Under the pieces are notes generated by a model that had not been told where the DNA came from, made no database searches, and saw only the letters and a list, made by a program, of their open reading frames with translations. 64,000 nucleotides of DNA from positions 146,699,705 through 146,763,704 of the forward strand of contig CM019824.1 in the NCBI GenBank assembly GCA_009763385.1. The letters run 5' to 3'. A program made the position numbers and the translations under genes. Shown one piece after another: positions 21,524 through 31,966 of this stretch; position 1 is the first letter of the stretch, and every line of letters begins with the position of its first letter. Source of the DNA: Coix lacryma-jobi var. lacryma-jobi (Eukaryota; Streptophyta; Magnoliopsida; Poales; Poaceae).

Positions 21524-23515
21524 CTAGTACCGTTCTTGCTCCCGACGCCATTTGTTTAACAAAATGCGTGTCGTGACCCTGGGCCTGGAAGCTTCACTCC
21601 TTTCAGTTCGGCTATTCTGAAAACGAACTTGTCGTCGAAGTTCTTCATTTGTGATGTGCCGATCGGGGGCAACAGCACCGGTTTCTCTCGTTCTATCAGA
21701 GGTTAACACCCTCATCTTGCTTTTGCCCCTGGGGTCATCTTTACTAACCATGTTAGCGGAAAAATATACGGTATTTTGTCCAAAAGGGCTACCATCAACT
21801 TTCATTTTTCCATCGAATTTCAAATGCCCTTCTTGGATACCTTTCTGGATCCGCACTCCGAACACTCGACAATCATTAATAGAATGAGATCTGGTGTTAT
21901 GAAAACCACAATACTTCTTGTCTTTAACTCCCTCAGGGTTCAGCATGGGATGACCTTCCGGCAACTTGACGCGTCCCTCTTTCACCAGTAACTCAAATAG
22001 CTTATCCGATTTGGAAACATCAAAGTCGTAGGTACCTTTTTGCTGCCTCAGCCATCGTTGATTGACCTGAGTCGGCTCTTTAGTCCAGACCAGCTCTGCT
22101 GCAGCTATCTCATCTTCATCATCATACTCCATAGCTTCTTCTAAGAAAGCCCGGTACATCTCGCTAGCCACATCGCCTTTCTGGTACTGGTTATTTCTCC
22201 TAAACCCCTGAGCCTGATTACTCATCATTGCCAACCGTTGTGCTAATTGCCCAAGATCATCAAACTCCATGCCGAATAATCCCTCCCTGATATTCGGCAA
22301 CATGCCAGCTATAGCTATCCCTGGCAATTGATCATCTGGTAAATTCAGGGAATAGTAGAGATTTTTAGTTTCCCTGAACCTGCGCAAGTATTCTTGTGGT
22401 GTCTCATTATCCCTCATTCTCAAACTCATGAGGTCGACCAACTTCTTCTCATTAGTGCCCGTAAAGAAATACGCATGGAATTTCTGTTCTAACTCTGCCC
22501 ATGTACTAATAGAATTTGCCGGTAGAGATGTGAACCATGAGAAAGCTGGTCCTGTCAACGACAGCGGGAAGTATCGAATCCTCCAAGCCTCATCTGCAGA
22601 TGCCTCTCCAAGTTGCATCAAGTAACGGCTGATATGTTCTATGGTACTAGTGTCATCTTGGCCCGAAAACTTAGTAAGATCAGTGGGAGGTTTCACTCTT
22701 GGAGGAAGTGCCACCCTGTTGTACCACTCTGGATAAGGAGATTTGTACGCTTCGGACTGACTTTTTGGCTTCAGGCCGAATTGATTCTGCATCATATCAG
22801 CCATCCTATGCATGATGAGGTCAATGCTTGAATCTGGAGCTGCTTGTGTTTGACCTCCGAGAAACGCTCCTGCCGAATTTTTATAACCCAGATTCGGGAA
22901 AGCATTAATCGCACTGTAATCGATAAACTCCTGATATCCGTCTCCATTCATATTCTTTTGCAACCTATTTGTTGCGGGAGACACTCTGAAAGCAGATGGT
23001 GGAACGTTTCCCGTCGTGCTGAATGCGAGCTGACCATGAGTCGTGCGAGGCTGCTGTGCCTGGTGAAGAACCATCCCACCGGTGCTTGAACCAACCCCGC
23101 CGTCTTCAGTAGTTCTCTTCTGATGTTGGGGTACAGGGAATAACAATGGTCCCTGCATCGGACCAGTGGCTTCCTCAAAACATTTATCAACCGCCGGGCC
23201 AAAAGTACCAACCATGATGGCATGAAAGGTGTTTAAGAAAGCTGATTGATGATTTGTCATGGCCTCTGATATAGCTTTGTACACCAGTTCGGATAGTTTT
23301 TGAGCATCTTCCTCATTAGTACTATCAGATTGATGAGGAAGGAGAGTTCTTGGGAGTGACTGCTTCTGGAAAACTTTGTTGCTCTTGTTCTTAGAAAAGG
23401 ACATCAAGCATTTGTGCTGAAACTCATCGCATGCTTGTTGTATTAAATTCTTCAATTCTAGTGGCAACTCATCCATGGTCACTTCCAGAATCTGAGTGTT
23501 GTCGAACTCAACCAT
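21524..23515 (-). CDS. Gag of element B (about 663 aa, intact)
   Basis: The open frame reaches back to 23590, but its first codons lie in the 5' LTR and primer site. The likely start is the ATG at 23515 (MVEFDNTQILEVTMDELPLE), 39 nt after the LTR. The retrotransposon Gag domain covers about residues 300-430 (WFTSLPANSISTWAELEQKF, then LMSLRMRDNETPQEYLRRFR). Near the C-terminus is a CHHC knuckle, CGFHNTRSHSINDC, as in Tat-type Gags. The product would form the capsid and pack element RNA. An intact gag with a missing polymerase suits an element that supplies Gag but depends on a relative for reverse transcription and integration. Confidence 0.85.
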   Translation of the reverse strand: MVEFDNTQILEVTMDELPLELKNLIQQACDEFQHKCLMSFSKNKSNKVFQKQSLPRTLLPHQSDSTNEEDAQKLSELVYKAISEAMTNHQSAFLNTFHAIMVGTFGPAVDKCFEEATGPMQGPLLFPVPQHQKRTTEDGGVGSSTGGMVLHQAQQPRTTHGQLAFSTTGNVPPSAFRVSPATNRLQKNMNGDGYQEFIDYSAINAFPNLGYKNSAGAFLGGQTQAAPDSSIDLIMHRMADMMQNQFGLKPKSQSEAYKSPYPEWYNRVALPPRVKPPTDLTKFSGQDDTSTIEHISRYLMQLGEASADEAWRIRYFPLSLTGPAFSWFTSLPANSISTWAELEQKFHAYFFTGTNEKKLVDLMSLRMRDNETPQEYLRRFRETKNLYYSLNLPDDQLPGIAIAGMLPNIREGLFGMEFDDLGQLAQRLAMMSNQAQGFRRNNQYQKGDVASEMYRAFLEEAMEYDDEDEIAAAELVWTKEPTQVNQRWLRQQKGTYDFDVSKSDKLFELLVKEGRVKLPEGHPMLNPEGVKDKKYCGFHNTRSHSINDCRVFGVRIQKGIQEGHLKFDGKMKVDGSPFGQNTVYFSANMVSKDDPRGKSKMRVLTSDRTRETGAVAPDRHITNEELRRQVRFQNSRTERSEASRPRVTTRILLNKWRREQERY

Positions 23516-23528
23516 CTTGGAATACAGG

Positions 23529-23546
23529 GTCCCACCGGGCGTGCCA
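23529..23546 (-). other. Primer-binding site of B
   Basis: TGGCACGCCCGGTGGGAC on the minus strand begins 7 nt after the 5' LTR. Starting with TGG it can pair with a tRNA CCA end. I could not identify the tRNA. Confidence 0.6.
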
Positions 23547-23553
23547 AAAAGTG

Positions 23554-24973
23554 TGTTGGCACAAAATGTGTCGCACCGTGCCTCACACACAGCAAGCCGA
23601 AAAACGTGGCTTCAATCGGGTGCCCGGACGGTTTGAGATCCGGAGACGTGCCAATCGGTTTGACCTGAAAGCCAACAAGGGATAAAACTATGAGAATAAA
23701 ACTGGAACATGTCGGATGAGACCAGACAGTTCCATATTTATGGCCCTGAAGCCACTCACAACGAGATATAGCTATAGAAGCTATCTGTCAACAAGTTTTA
23801 AAGATCATTCGGCTAACTCCAAACATGAACATATGTAAACAATTAATTGCCGAATGCACATACGTAAAAAGACATGCTTGAATAAGAGATAGATTATAAA
23901 ATAACGTGTAACCAAGCTCGGCAAACCAGCCGAGTTGGGGTCCATGAAGAAGGAACATGCAAACCAAAAACGATCAAACCAATCTAAAACCTGCATCTGC
24001 CGCACGATACCTAGTTTTATCAAAGCTTAAGCGTAATTGACATGTATGAACCCGCAATACGTAACAATCTAGATTAGAAATTAATTCGGCCATCATGGTT
24101 AAGCGATTACTGGAAAAAAACAAGTAAAAACTTGTAGAGCAAGGCCGAACAAAGTCAATCTAGATTGGGCAAATGAGTGTTGCAAAACTAATTAAATAAA
24201 TCATGCAGCACATGGTAAGTTAATGAATCTATTAGATCTTGCCGAATCTGATAGAGCCGATAACTATCTCGCTTTTGCTAAACGTATCAAGCAAACGCCT
24301 GCCGCACGGTATTTACTCATAAGCATAGCATAAGCAAAGACTTCTTGATCATTAACAAAAGTCTGCCGCACGACCATTGGAAACGAACAAGACTACTTGC
24401 ATCACATCTAAATCCACCGCATGATACTAGACATGATAACAAGGTTGCCGGGACTTACGGAGGTCGACGGATCGATGATTCCTCTCGAAGAACTCGACGA
24501 CACGACAAAGGACTCAAAGATGGCACGGGGCCGATTTGTATTGATATGGTTGTGAACGGTTTTACAATGGCCGGGGGTTTATATTTATACCCTGGGCGAA
24601 ATACGAGTCCTAGAAGATTACGACTTACATAATGAAAACTTGGAAAATATGAGTCCTATTCCTATTTTCCTCTCGATGTTTTCCATTATCACGTGTCTTC
24701 TCGTGCAAGCCGGCTTCACTTGCCGTATTTGCTTTCCGAATAGAGTCATCGCCTTACAAGATAGCCGACCACACAAACATTTGCTGAAACTCCGAGAACT
24801 AACCGACCGCTTGGTCGTTTACCCAATGCCCATCTCACTGCCGGTTGGGTCCACTTGTCATTTTCTTGGTCCACCTGATTAACCGATCTTCCTTGATTCT
24901 GCCGATTCCTCAAATCGCAGCCATCTCCAGTAAAATTCGGTCCATCTTCTTAATCCAAATTTTGGTGTAAACA
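23554..24973 (-). repeat. 5' LTR of B (1420 bp)
   Basis: The TATA box (TATAAATATAA, minus, near 24580) is intact. A GTAAGT donor lies at 24458 and a CTTTCAG acceptor ends at 23665. Four GTGCGG-core units are present (near 24000, 24303, 24366 and 24416), against seven in A and F. The missing three correspond to A 4420-4550, a deletion that also shortens the candidate intron. Confidence 0.92.
23665..24458 (-). other. Candidate leader intron inside the LTR (element B)
   Basis: The donor GTAAGT follows GACCTCC. The acceptor is TTGTTGGCTTTCAG|GTC. The length is 794 nt against 992 in A, the difference being mainly the lost hairpin units. Exon parts on both sides stay more similar to A than the intron does. 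Confidence 0.5.
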
Positions 24974-25728
24974 GATTGCAAGCCTATCAAGACCCCATTG
25001 CGAACCAATGGACATCTCGACATAGATGAGGGAGGTAAATCGGTTGATCAAACTCTCTACCGTTCTATGATTGGTAGCTTGTTATATTTGACCGCATCTA
25101 GGCCCGACATCATGTTTAGTGTGTGCATGTGTGCTAGGTTTCAAGCCGATCCTAAGGAATCACACCTCATAGACGTAAAGAGAATCCTTAGGTACCTCAA
25201 GCACACCCCAAGCATTGGCCTTTGGTATACCAAAGGAGCTAACTTCCAACTCGTTGGGTATTATGATTCGGATTACGAGTTGTGAAATTGATAGAAATAG
25301 CACACCGGAGGGTGCCATTTGCTTGGGAGATCACTAGTGTCATGGACTTCGAAGAAGCAAAATAGTGTGACATTGTCTACCGCCGAGGCGGAATACATAG
25401 CCGCAGGAGCTTGTTGTGCACAAATCCTTTATATGAAACAAACACTTCTAGACTATGGTGTAGTTTTAGAAGTGGTACCTTTGTTGTGTGACAATGAGAG
25501 CGCGGTCAAGCTTGCTAACAACCCCGTCCAACACTCTCGCACAAAGCACATAGATATTCATCATCACTTTCTTAGAGACCATATTTGAAAGAAAGATATA
25601 TCTCTAGAAGGAGTTAGAACCGAAGATCAATTGGCGGATATCTTCACAAAACCCCTAGATGAGAGTACCCTTTGTAGATTGCGAAGTGAGCTTAATGTGC
25701 TTGATCTAAGTAACTTTGTCAAAAGGTG
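24974..25728 (+). pseudogene. C pol, RNase H part
   Basis: It resumes the C frame at CKPIKTPL after B. YRSMIGSLLYLTASRPDI and the RNase H core follow. The region that should read DSDYAGC...DRKSTSG is ruined by four stops in about 15 codons (25283-25300). The frame reopens with SWTSKKQNSVTLSTAEAEY and LLCDNESAVKLANNP, then RTKHIDIHHHFLRDH. After a TGA at 25586 it ends with QLADIFTKPLDESTL and a stop at 25728. The family RNase H removes RNA during reverse transcription and tRNA primer use. Confidence 0.87.
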
Positions 25729-27370
25729 AAAGGGTGTGTTTTTCTTTGCATTGCATTGTATTGTATTATATGCCATGTTTAATTTATTCTATACACATAG
25801 GCTTGTCAAACATGGTTAAGATAACCGCCCTAAGAAGCGTATGAAGAAGCTTACCCATGAGCAAACTTGACAAGCAACCTAGATTCAAATTCCGTATTCC
25901 ATTGCATTTGCATGTGTGTTGCTTGTCATTCCTCTTTGGTTAAGCTTGAGCAACCACTGTGTTCGTCCACCGCTAGGGGGAGCATTTCAAGCTCCTAATG
26001 GTTAAGACCCCTAGTTTGGTTGGCCACATGTTGTCTCCTCGCCGGTTTTATCGCGTATTTTCCTAAAAACATACTTTGACTATGGCAAACTATTTATCAA
26101 ATTGAGGGTTTATGCGAGGATGCTCATACTAGGTTCCAACTGGTATTTATTTGCTTCTTATTTGAGTTGGAACTTGGTTGGGAGAGGGAGCCGCAATGGA
26201 GAGACTCAAAACAGCCCAAAATGCAGCATCAGACGCAACAGTGCAGTGTCCGATGGTCCACTGTAGGCAGCTCCGGCTGGAACAGTGCGACCGTCGCGTC
26301 CGATGTGGGGTCATCGGTGCGTCTGATGCCCCATCAAACATAGGCCTGGGTCTGATGCCAAGGCAAAGGATGCATTTGATGTGATTTTGGCATTTTTGAA
26401 TCTCTCTGGAATGGCATCGGAGCGTCCGATGCTCAGCCATCGGTGCGTCTGATGCCAACTTCAGCGGCGCGGTCTGTTCTTTTCACGGACTTCACAGGTC
26501 CACACGTCACATGCCTGTCTTTGTCCTCACTCACCACCGCCCGCGCCCGAGCCCGACTCTAAGCGTCGCCGCCGCCCTCCAAACCCTAGCGGGCCTCGCT
26601 TCGTCGGCCACCGCGTCCAAGCCTCTCCACCTCACCGCAGCCGCCGCATCCTGCTCGTCGTTCTTTGCCACACCCGCTTTGACCACCAGCGCCGAAGCTG
26701 AGCTCCCTAGATCATCGGAGCTCGCCTGCCCCTCGCCGGCGGACGCCTCTCTATCGTCGGTGTGTGCTTCAGCGCCCGTCCTCGTCTCGCTGTCGATTCT
26801 CTCCTCCCCGGTGAGCCCCCCCTTCGGCCATAGTCATGTACAGTGAGCTTCTCCCCACCTTCTTCATAACCAGTGCGCTCAGCGTGTTCGACAAATTGCC
26901 TCTAAGGTCGTGCCTTGCCGATTGAACCTTGTTTTCTCTCCAATCCTTCGCAGGTTCTGTCGGCGTGACGTGTGGGTTCTAGAACGTTAGTGCGTACCTC
27001 TTGCTTAGTTTCATCCGCGTGTCAAGTAGCAAGCCAGTTCTATCTTCTTATCTAAAGTGCTTTGCTTCCGGTTAGCCTTCTCTCGTCCCTAGAGTATACA
27101 TGCTTATAGTACTTCCCATCTACTCTATTGCAACAAGTCGGGGCAGTTCATAGCGACAGTTTGGCAGTGTTAGTGAACCCGGGGCCAAGCTCGTGGGTAC
27201 AGATCGAGGCCAAGCTTCGCGAGTGTCAGTTGCAGAGGCTGACAGTGTCATGAGGAGTTCTTGATAGTGGAACATTGTCAGTGGGCTTGTCAGTTGATCT
27301 TCAGTGCCAGTTAGTCTTTTCAGTGATAGTCCAGATCTTTTCAGCGGTAGTTTCTCTGTTCTTGTCAGCT
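25729..27370 (+). other. C region between pol and the third frame: palindromic block, GC-rich leader, splice sites
   Basis: 25729-26160 is AT-rich and has one polypurine-like TAGGGGGAGC near 25974. A cluster of CATCGGACG-type half-sites fills 26225-26465. The next 400 bp is GC-rich and CpG-rich. A possible intron runs from CCCCG|GTGAGC (donor at 26811) to TCCTTCGCAG (acceptor ending about 26954). Another acceptor, CTGTTCTTGTCAG, ends two bases before the third frame's ATG at 27371. I see no convincing gene; a 111-codon frame at 26511 is low-complexity Ala/Ser/Pro. Confidence 0.5.
26225..26465 (+). repeat. Internal CATCGGACG-type palindromic block in C
   Basis: Half-sites (GCATCAGACGC, CGTCCGATG, CATCGGAGCGTCCGATGC) are clustered as in C's own U3, then followed by TTCAGCGGCGCGGTCTGTTC. 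It lies about 900 bp before the third reading frame, far from the LTR. Confidence 0.55.
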
Positions 27371-29904
27371 ATGTGCTGCAAGAACGTCGGTGGAGCCTCA
27401 GAGGACTCTCCTCCACGCCCTCCGCCTTCTCGTGCCGAGAAGGGGAAGGGGAAGCTAGTCACGTGCAGGAAGCGCTCCAGAGCATAGAGAGAGGCCGAGC
27501 AGGCATATGCAGTTGCAGACGCTATAGAACGTGCAGAGAGGGGAGGCTGCAGTGGCGGTTTACGGATTGAGGACACACTTACCCCCGAGCAGAGGCGTGT
27601 GATCGAGGGGATAGAGTCCTGTCATAGCTCGCCAGCTGGGACCCTGATGGTTGTCGGTCGTAGTGTTTCCTTCACGGACCCATTGGACGAGCCGCAAGGC
27701 TCAGGGCAGGGCTAGGCAGAGGCCAATACAACAGAGACTAAGACGACAAAGCCAGAGGCAGAGGAGGCATCCCAGAGGAGCAGCCCAGGCGCCGGTCATC
27801 TCGTCGTCGGACCGAGTTGCCTTTTCGGCCCGAGGGTCCTCGGCGTGGCGCTCATCCTCCTTCTCGACATGAGCCGCCGCTGATCACGCGAATTGACCTT
27901 TGTGCTGCCACCTGCTCGTAGATTCAGACACTGAGGCTTGTTCCCATTGAGCAGTGGTTTCCTCATGAGCGACAGTAGCAGGCTGGTCTGGATTTTTATA
28001 TAGTGCTTCAGGAGGACTTCTATCAGGGTTTCAGGAACGCCGGCATCAGCCTGAGGTCCCACAAAGTTTGCAGCTTGGAGGCAGTTGTCAGAGCAGCTGG
28101 AGAGCCGATCTGTCGCATACTCACCTATATACCTAGTTTGGCAGACCTGTTGGGGTGGTCGGGCGCATATATTGTGGACTGGGTTTTATAGTTTTACTCT
28201 TCACTTTGGGTTCACCCAGACCACGAGACCATTGAGATTGCTTTCCGGGGGGAGCACTTTTGCCTCTTCTCATCAGAGATCCTAGAGTGGTTCGGCTTGA
28301 GACACTCTCAAACCCGGATCCACACTTTGTGCTACGACAGGACCGAGCCTCCCAGGCGCCCTCACGGCGGAGAGCAGCCCAACACCGAGCTAGTATGTCC
28401 TTGTTTCTCAGAGCCCTTCGGAGAGGGTTCGAGTCATGCGCTGAGGGATCTCACCCCTACGACTCAGATTCTCAACGAGGTCTTACGGCGTACTTTGCTT
28501 TCGAGGATTGGCTAAAGAGAGGGTCTCTCTCTTCTTCAGGTGTGGCTACAAGCGTATATGGTTCGACAACAAAAGTTTGACGTCTGGAACGTCATCCTTT
28601 CAGAGATGGAGGACACGATAGCAGAGGGCATCAGGGCCCGGTGGCAGCTACCTTACACTCACTGGATTTCCTATCTTCTGTTCAAGGTAGCTGTCACCAC
28701 TCGAGTCGACACCAGACAACAGCTTGCCAGGACAGTGACAGTCTTCCCTGCTTACAACATGACACAGCTTCTAGGGCGCAGCCGTGACCGCAGAGGACAG
28801 CAGACCAAGCAGTCTACCCCTCCGTCTAGCTCTAGACAGCGTTCAACCGTGCTAGAGTCAATAGAGGAGCAGGACGAGGCCGTCAAGGCCCTCGCGGAGC
28901 GTGAGCTTGCAGAGTTAGAGGGCAAGGCACCGTTCGTTGCTAAGGACCTCATAGACAGCTCCGACGAGGACTACCAACTTCCACCTCACGCACAGTCACG
29001 TGCACACGACGTTGAGGCCAGATCGTCTGGTACTGCTTCCTCCAACCCAACAATTCTAGCGATACTTTTTCGGATGGAGGAGCAGTAGAGGGCAGTTACA
29101 CAGGACGTCCAACGTCTCGTCCAGGAGCAGCAGCGCCTAGCAGAGGCTAAGGCCTTAGCACAGCAGCAGACACAAGAGCGGTCAGATGCTCTTCAACACC
29201 AGATGTTAGCTCTACAAAGACGCTCATATTCATGGAGAAGATCATGAGCGGACCCCTCAGTGGCAGTGGCAGTGGCAGCAGCCCCCTCAGCCTTCGCAGC
29301 AGATTCAGTGGAAGCCACCTGTCCCTCCCCAGCCACAGCAGCAGCAGAGTCCCTCCCACTAGGGGCCTAGATGCTTTCAATCTCCCTCAGTTCTCGGGTC
29401 CCTCCTAGTCTACTTGGTACTCTACTCCACCAAGAGGGGCCCCGCTTTTCAGTACGCTTCACATAGGCTTCATGCCTTGTCCAACAGAGTCTCTGTTCAC
29501 AACGACTACTTCTGTGACGCGGGACTTATTTGCCATGTTCAGCGAGCTCACCGGGATGCCCACGCCAGATCTTCAAGGCCCGGTCTAGACGTCGACGGCT
29601 CCAGTGACTTCCACTACAAAGACTCTTTCGAGTTCCATCGCGTCATCCGAGCAGACAGAGCCACTCCATTTAGAGCGACCATGTCAGTTCAGCCTGAGTT
29701 GTCTACGATTTCAGAGCTTCCGCACTCCGAGCCTCAGGTTGACACAACTACACTGATAGAGACAGAGACTGCAGAGACATCAGAGCAGATAGAGCAGACA
29801 GAGTCAGCCAAGCAGACCCCGGCCGTTTCTCCGCAGCGTCCAGCTTCAGAGGGTCAGCTGGCTACAGGGTCTTCTTCTTCTGACTCAGAGGCCCTGCTTC
29901 AATA
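27371..29904 (+). pseudogene. C third reading frame in env-like position, degenerate
   Basis: This is a protein-coding relic between pol and the 3' LTR, the place of the env-like gene in Sireviruses. It starts with ATG at 27371 and a Lys/Arg-rich segment (PSRAEKGKGKL), breaks at a TAG near 27487, and continues in the same frame to 27717. Later blocks are in changing frames: NAGISLRSHKVCSLEAV with LADLLGWSGAYIVDW (28020-28190), HETIEIAFRGEHFCLFSSE (28220-28280), ARWQLPYTHWISYLLFK (28640) and a Gln/Ala-rich coiled coil (29095-29215). I see no clear transmembrane helix. It may be one of the plant transposon-associated proteins of unknown role; calling it env-like is based on position only. Confidence 0.55.
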
Positions 29905-29996
29905 GTTTGAGATTGTGCAGCGCACTCCAGAGACTTCTTCTCCTGACTCGTATGCACCACCTCCGCCCTCCGATGCTTAGTTTGGTGCTTGACGCC

Positions 29997-30421
29997 AAAG
30001 GGGGAGAGTGGTCGAGTATAGTTTTAGGGAGAGCGATGTTAGAGGGTTTTGCATCTTATGCTTGTTATGCTTCTCATAAGCTATGCATCACATATCTTTT
30101 GCACTCTATGTTTATTATGTGTGTGATATGGACCATGGTTGACATGTTTGTGCTCACTACGTTATATTATATGACATGTTATTCCGTTTCACTCGATTAC
30201 TTGTGCTTAATTCATATTCATTATGTATTCAAGCTCTATTACTCTTGCACTTGTTGTTCACTCTAACTTGTTGAGTGCAGGGTGTTGGCGTGCATAATGT
30301 GTATGAGCGTGCCTCTAACTATTTTCTCTTATCTATCGCAAGTTCATACACGTCATGATTTGAAAACATCTTCTCTCTATACTTGAGGATGTGTTGTCAT
30401 CAATGACCAAAAGGGGGAGAT
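29997..30421 (+). other. Polypurine tracts of C
   Basis: AAAGGGGGAGAG at 29997-30008 and AAAAGGGGGAGAT at 30409-30421. The second abuts the LTR and is the priming site. Repeated tracts upstream are a Sirevirus feature. The 400 bp between them is AT-rich and non-coding. Confidence 0.8.
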
Positions 30422-31966
30422 TGAAAGCATCTAGGCCCCTAGTGGGTTTCAGTGATTGGATGAAACATGAGATTACTGTGACTAACGTGTGTTTTGTAGA
30501 AACAAAGATGAGTTAGGTCATAGTAATGGCGATGATACGGGCATATGGAGTTCATGTCCCCTGGCGATGAAAATCAATTCGTTTTTCAAAGGATGGACGA
30601 CAAAGACGATAATAGGCTAGCGCTAAGTGTCATATGGTGTTGGAGGACACTTAGGTAGTCTTAGGTCTTTGTTTTTCCTTTGGCCGTACTATAATGGGGA
30701 GCGTGAATCAGTAGCTTGACCTAGATAAGTCTATTGAGGTAGGTGTGGTGCACACTTGGTATTTCATAGCTCTAGGTAGCTCAGAGAGAGCCCTTATGTC
30801 GCAAGGATGAGAAGTCGTTAAGGCAGCATCGCGATCCGAAGTCGTTTTTGGCCCTAAAATGGGCATCGGACGCTGGCCTGGGTGGCATCGGACGCGCGTC
30901 CGATGTCACTTAGACTTGGCAGTGTTGGGACCATTGCATCTGACACACCGGTGGGGGCGCATCAGATGCAACAGTAATATTGTTCATGGGAGTGTGTCCT
31001 GAGGGCACATCGGACGCTGGCATCGGACGTTGGGGGCCAGTGTCCGATGGCCTTGCAAAGATGTTCCAGAAAGGTTATTTGCGCATCGGACGCGTCTGAG
31101 GTGGAGGCATCGGACGCTGCCAGCGTCTGATGTCCCTTTAAACCGTGTGTCAGAAAAGTACAGTCTACCGTTGGTCGGGGGCATCGGCACGTCCGATGCC
31201 CCTTAATCTGCACTGTTTTTTACCCGTCGTGGATGGCTGGTTTGGGGGAGTATTTATACTTCACCACCACCTCTATTTGGGGTCTCTTGCCCATTTCATC
31301 AGCTGAGAAACACCTTGAGTGAGAAGAGCCCTAGTGAGGTTGAGAGATTTGCTAATTGAGATAATTAGTGACCTCATTAGTGAGAATTGAGTAGCAAGTG
31401 TGCATTCATCCATCTCTTTGGCCTTGACTTGGTCAAGTGAGAGTTCTAGCTTGTTACTCTTAGTGATCAGCATCACCTAGACGGCTTGGTGGAGATCGTG
31501 GAGCTTGGTGATCATCCGGAGGCTTTGTGGATGACCCAAGTCGAGTTGTGACCGGTAGCGAGTGATTCACTGGGCCAGAGTGGTGAAGAATCAGCTCGTA
31601 GTGAGCACTTGATCCTTGCGCGGATCAAGGGGGAGCGATACCCTTGCGTGGGTGCTCCAACGAGGACTAGGGGGTGTGCCGACACCTCGATACGTCGGAA
31701 AAAAGATCGCGAAGTCCTTTCTACTCTCTTTACTTATGCATTTACATTTGAGCAATTCAATTCCGCAATTTACTTATTGTTATTTCATATTTGAATTGCT
31801 ATGCTAGAGTAGGAATGGAATAGAGATAGTCTTTTGTGCGGTAGAGTTGAGAGAAACACTCAAGTAGGCACAAAGGGGTTAATTGGGTCTTGATAGGTTT
31901 TAATTATTGCAAGAAGTATTAGAAAATCCCAATTCACCCCCTCTCTTGGACATCTTGATCCTTTCA
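30422..31966 (+). repeat. 3' LTR of C (1545 bp)
   Basis: Ends are TGAAAGCATC and GATCCTTTCA. The TATA box TATTTATA is at 31251-31258. Upstream U3 (30862-31202) holds the CATCGGACG block with a perfect 20-bp palindrome at 30886-30905. The solo LTR 36311-37883 is a second copy. The target duplication on the right would be CCACC; the left one is outside the window. Confidence 0.92.
30862..31202 (+). repeat. U3 palindrome block of C's LTR
   Basis: Contains CATCGGACGCGCGTCCGATG (30886-30905) and about ten half-sites in both orientations within 340 bp, ending about 50 bp before the TATA box. Matches the known presence of palindromic repeats upstream of the TATA box in Sireviruses, with a different core from the published maize type. 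Confidence 0.75.

Larger units (their letters stand above)
16219..24973 (-). mobile_element. Element B: non-autonomous Ty3/gypsy, Tat/Grande-like, complete ends
   Basis: LTRs are at 23554-24973 (5') and 16219-17639 (3'). The flanks are AATTG (16214-16218) and GATTG (24974-24978), a 5-bp target duplication with one change. From the 5' side come primer site, intact gag, protease, RNase H remnant and non-coding stretch, then a gene on the plus strand antisense to the element, and the polypurine tract. Reverse-transcriptase core and integrase are missing, with the same junction as in A. By eye the LTRs differ at roughly 30-40 sites over 1.42 kb, mostly transitions, so insertion was fairly recent. 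Confidence 0.92.
14843..31966 (+). mobile_element. Element C: Sirevirus-type Ty1/copia, interrupted by D and B
   Basis: Three visible parts make up the element: 14843-16218 (integrase end to reverse transcriptase), 24974-30421 (RNase H, non-coding region, third reading frame, polypurine tracts) and the 3' LTR 30422-31966. B splits the reading frame where AATAATTG meets ATTGCAAG. The 5' LTR, gag and most of integrase lie left of D, outside the window. The long region after pol holding another reading frame, and the repeated AAGGGGGAG tracts, fit a Sirevirus with an extra 3' gene. Confidence 0.88.

Noticed and set aside
26511..26846. 111-codon Ala/Ser/Pro frame as a plastid-targeted protein start
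   Set aside because: Composition follows the GC-rich DNA. It lies in C's interior with no downstream exon that I can identify.
27371..29904. Naming the third frame of C a true envelope gene
   Set aside because: No signal peptide or clear transmembrane helix can be seen in the broken frames; only the position supports it.
30862..31202. CRISPR-like clusters of short palindromic repeats
   Set aside because: Spacing is irregular, half-sites vary, and the clusters lie inside LTRs of a plant genome. They are LTR regulatory palindromes.
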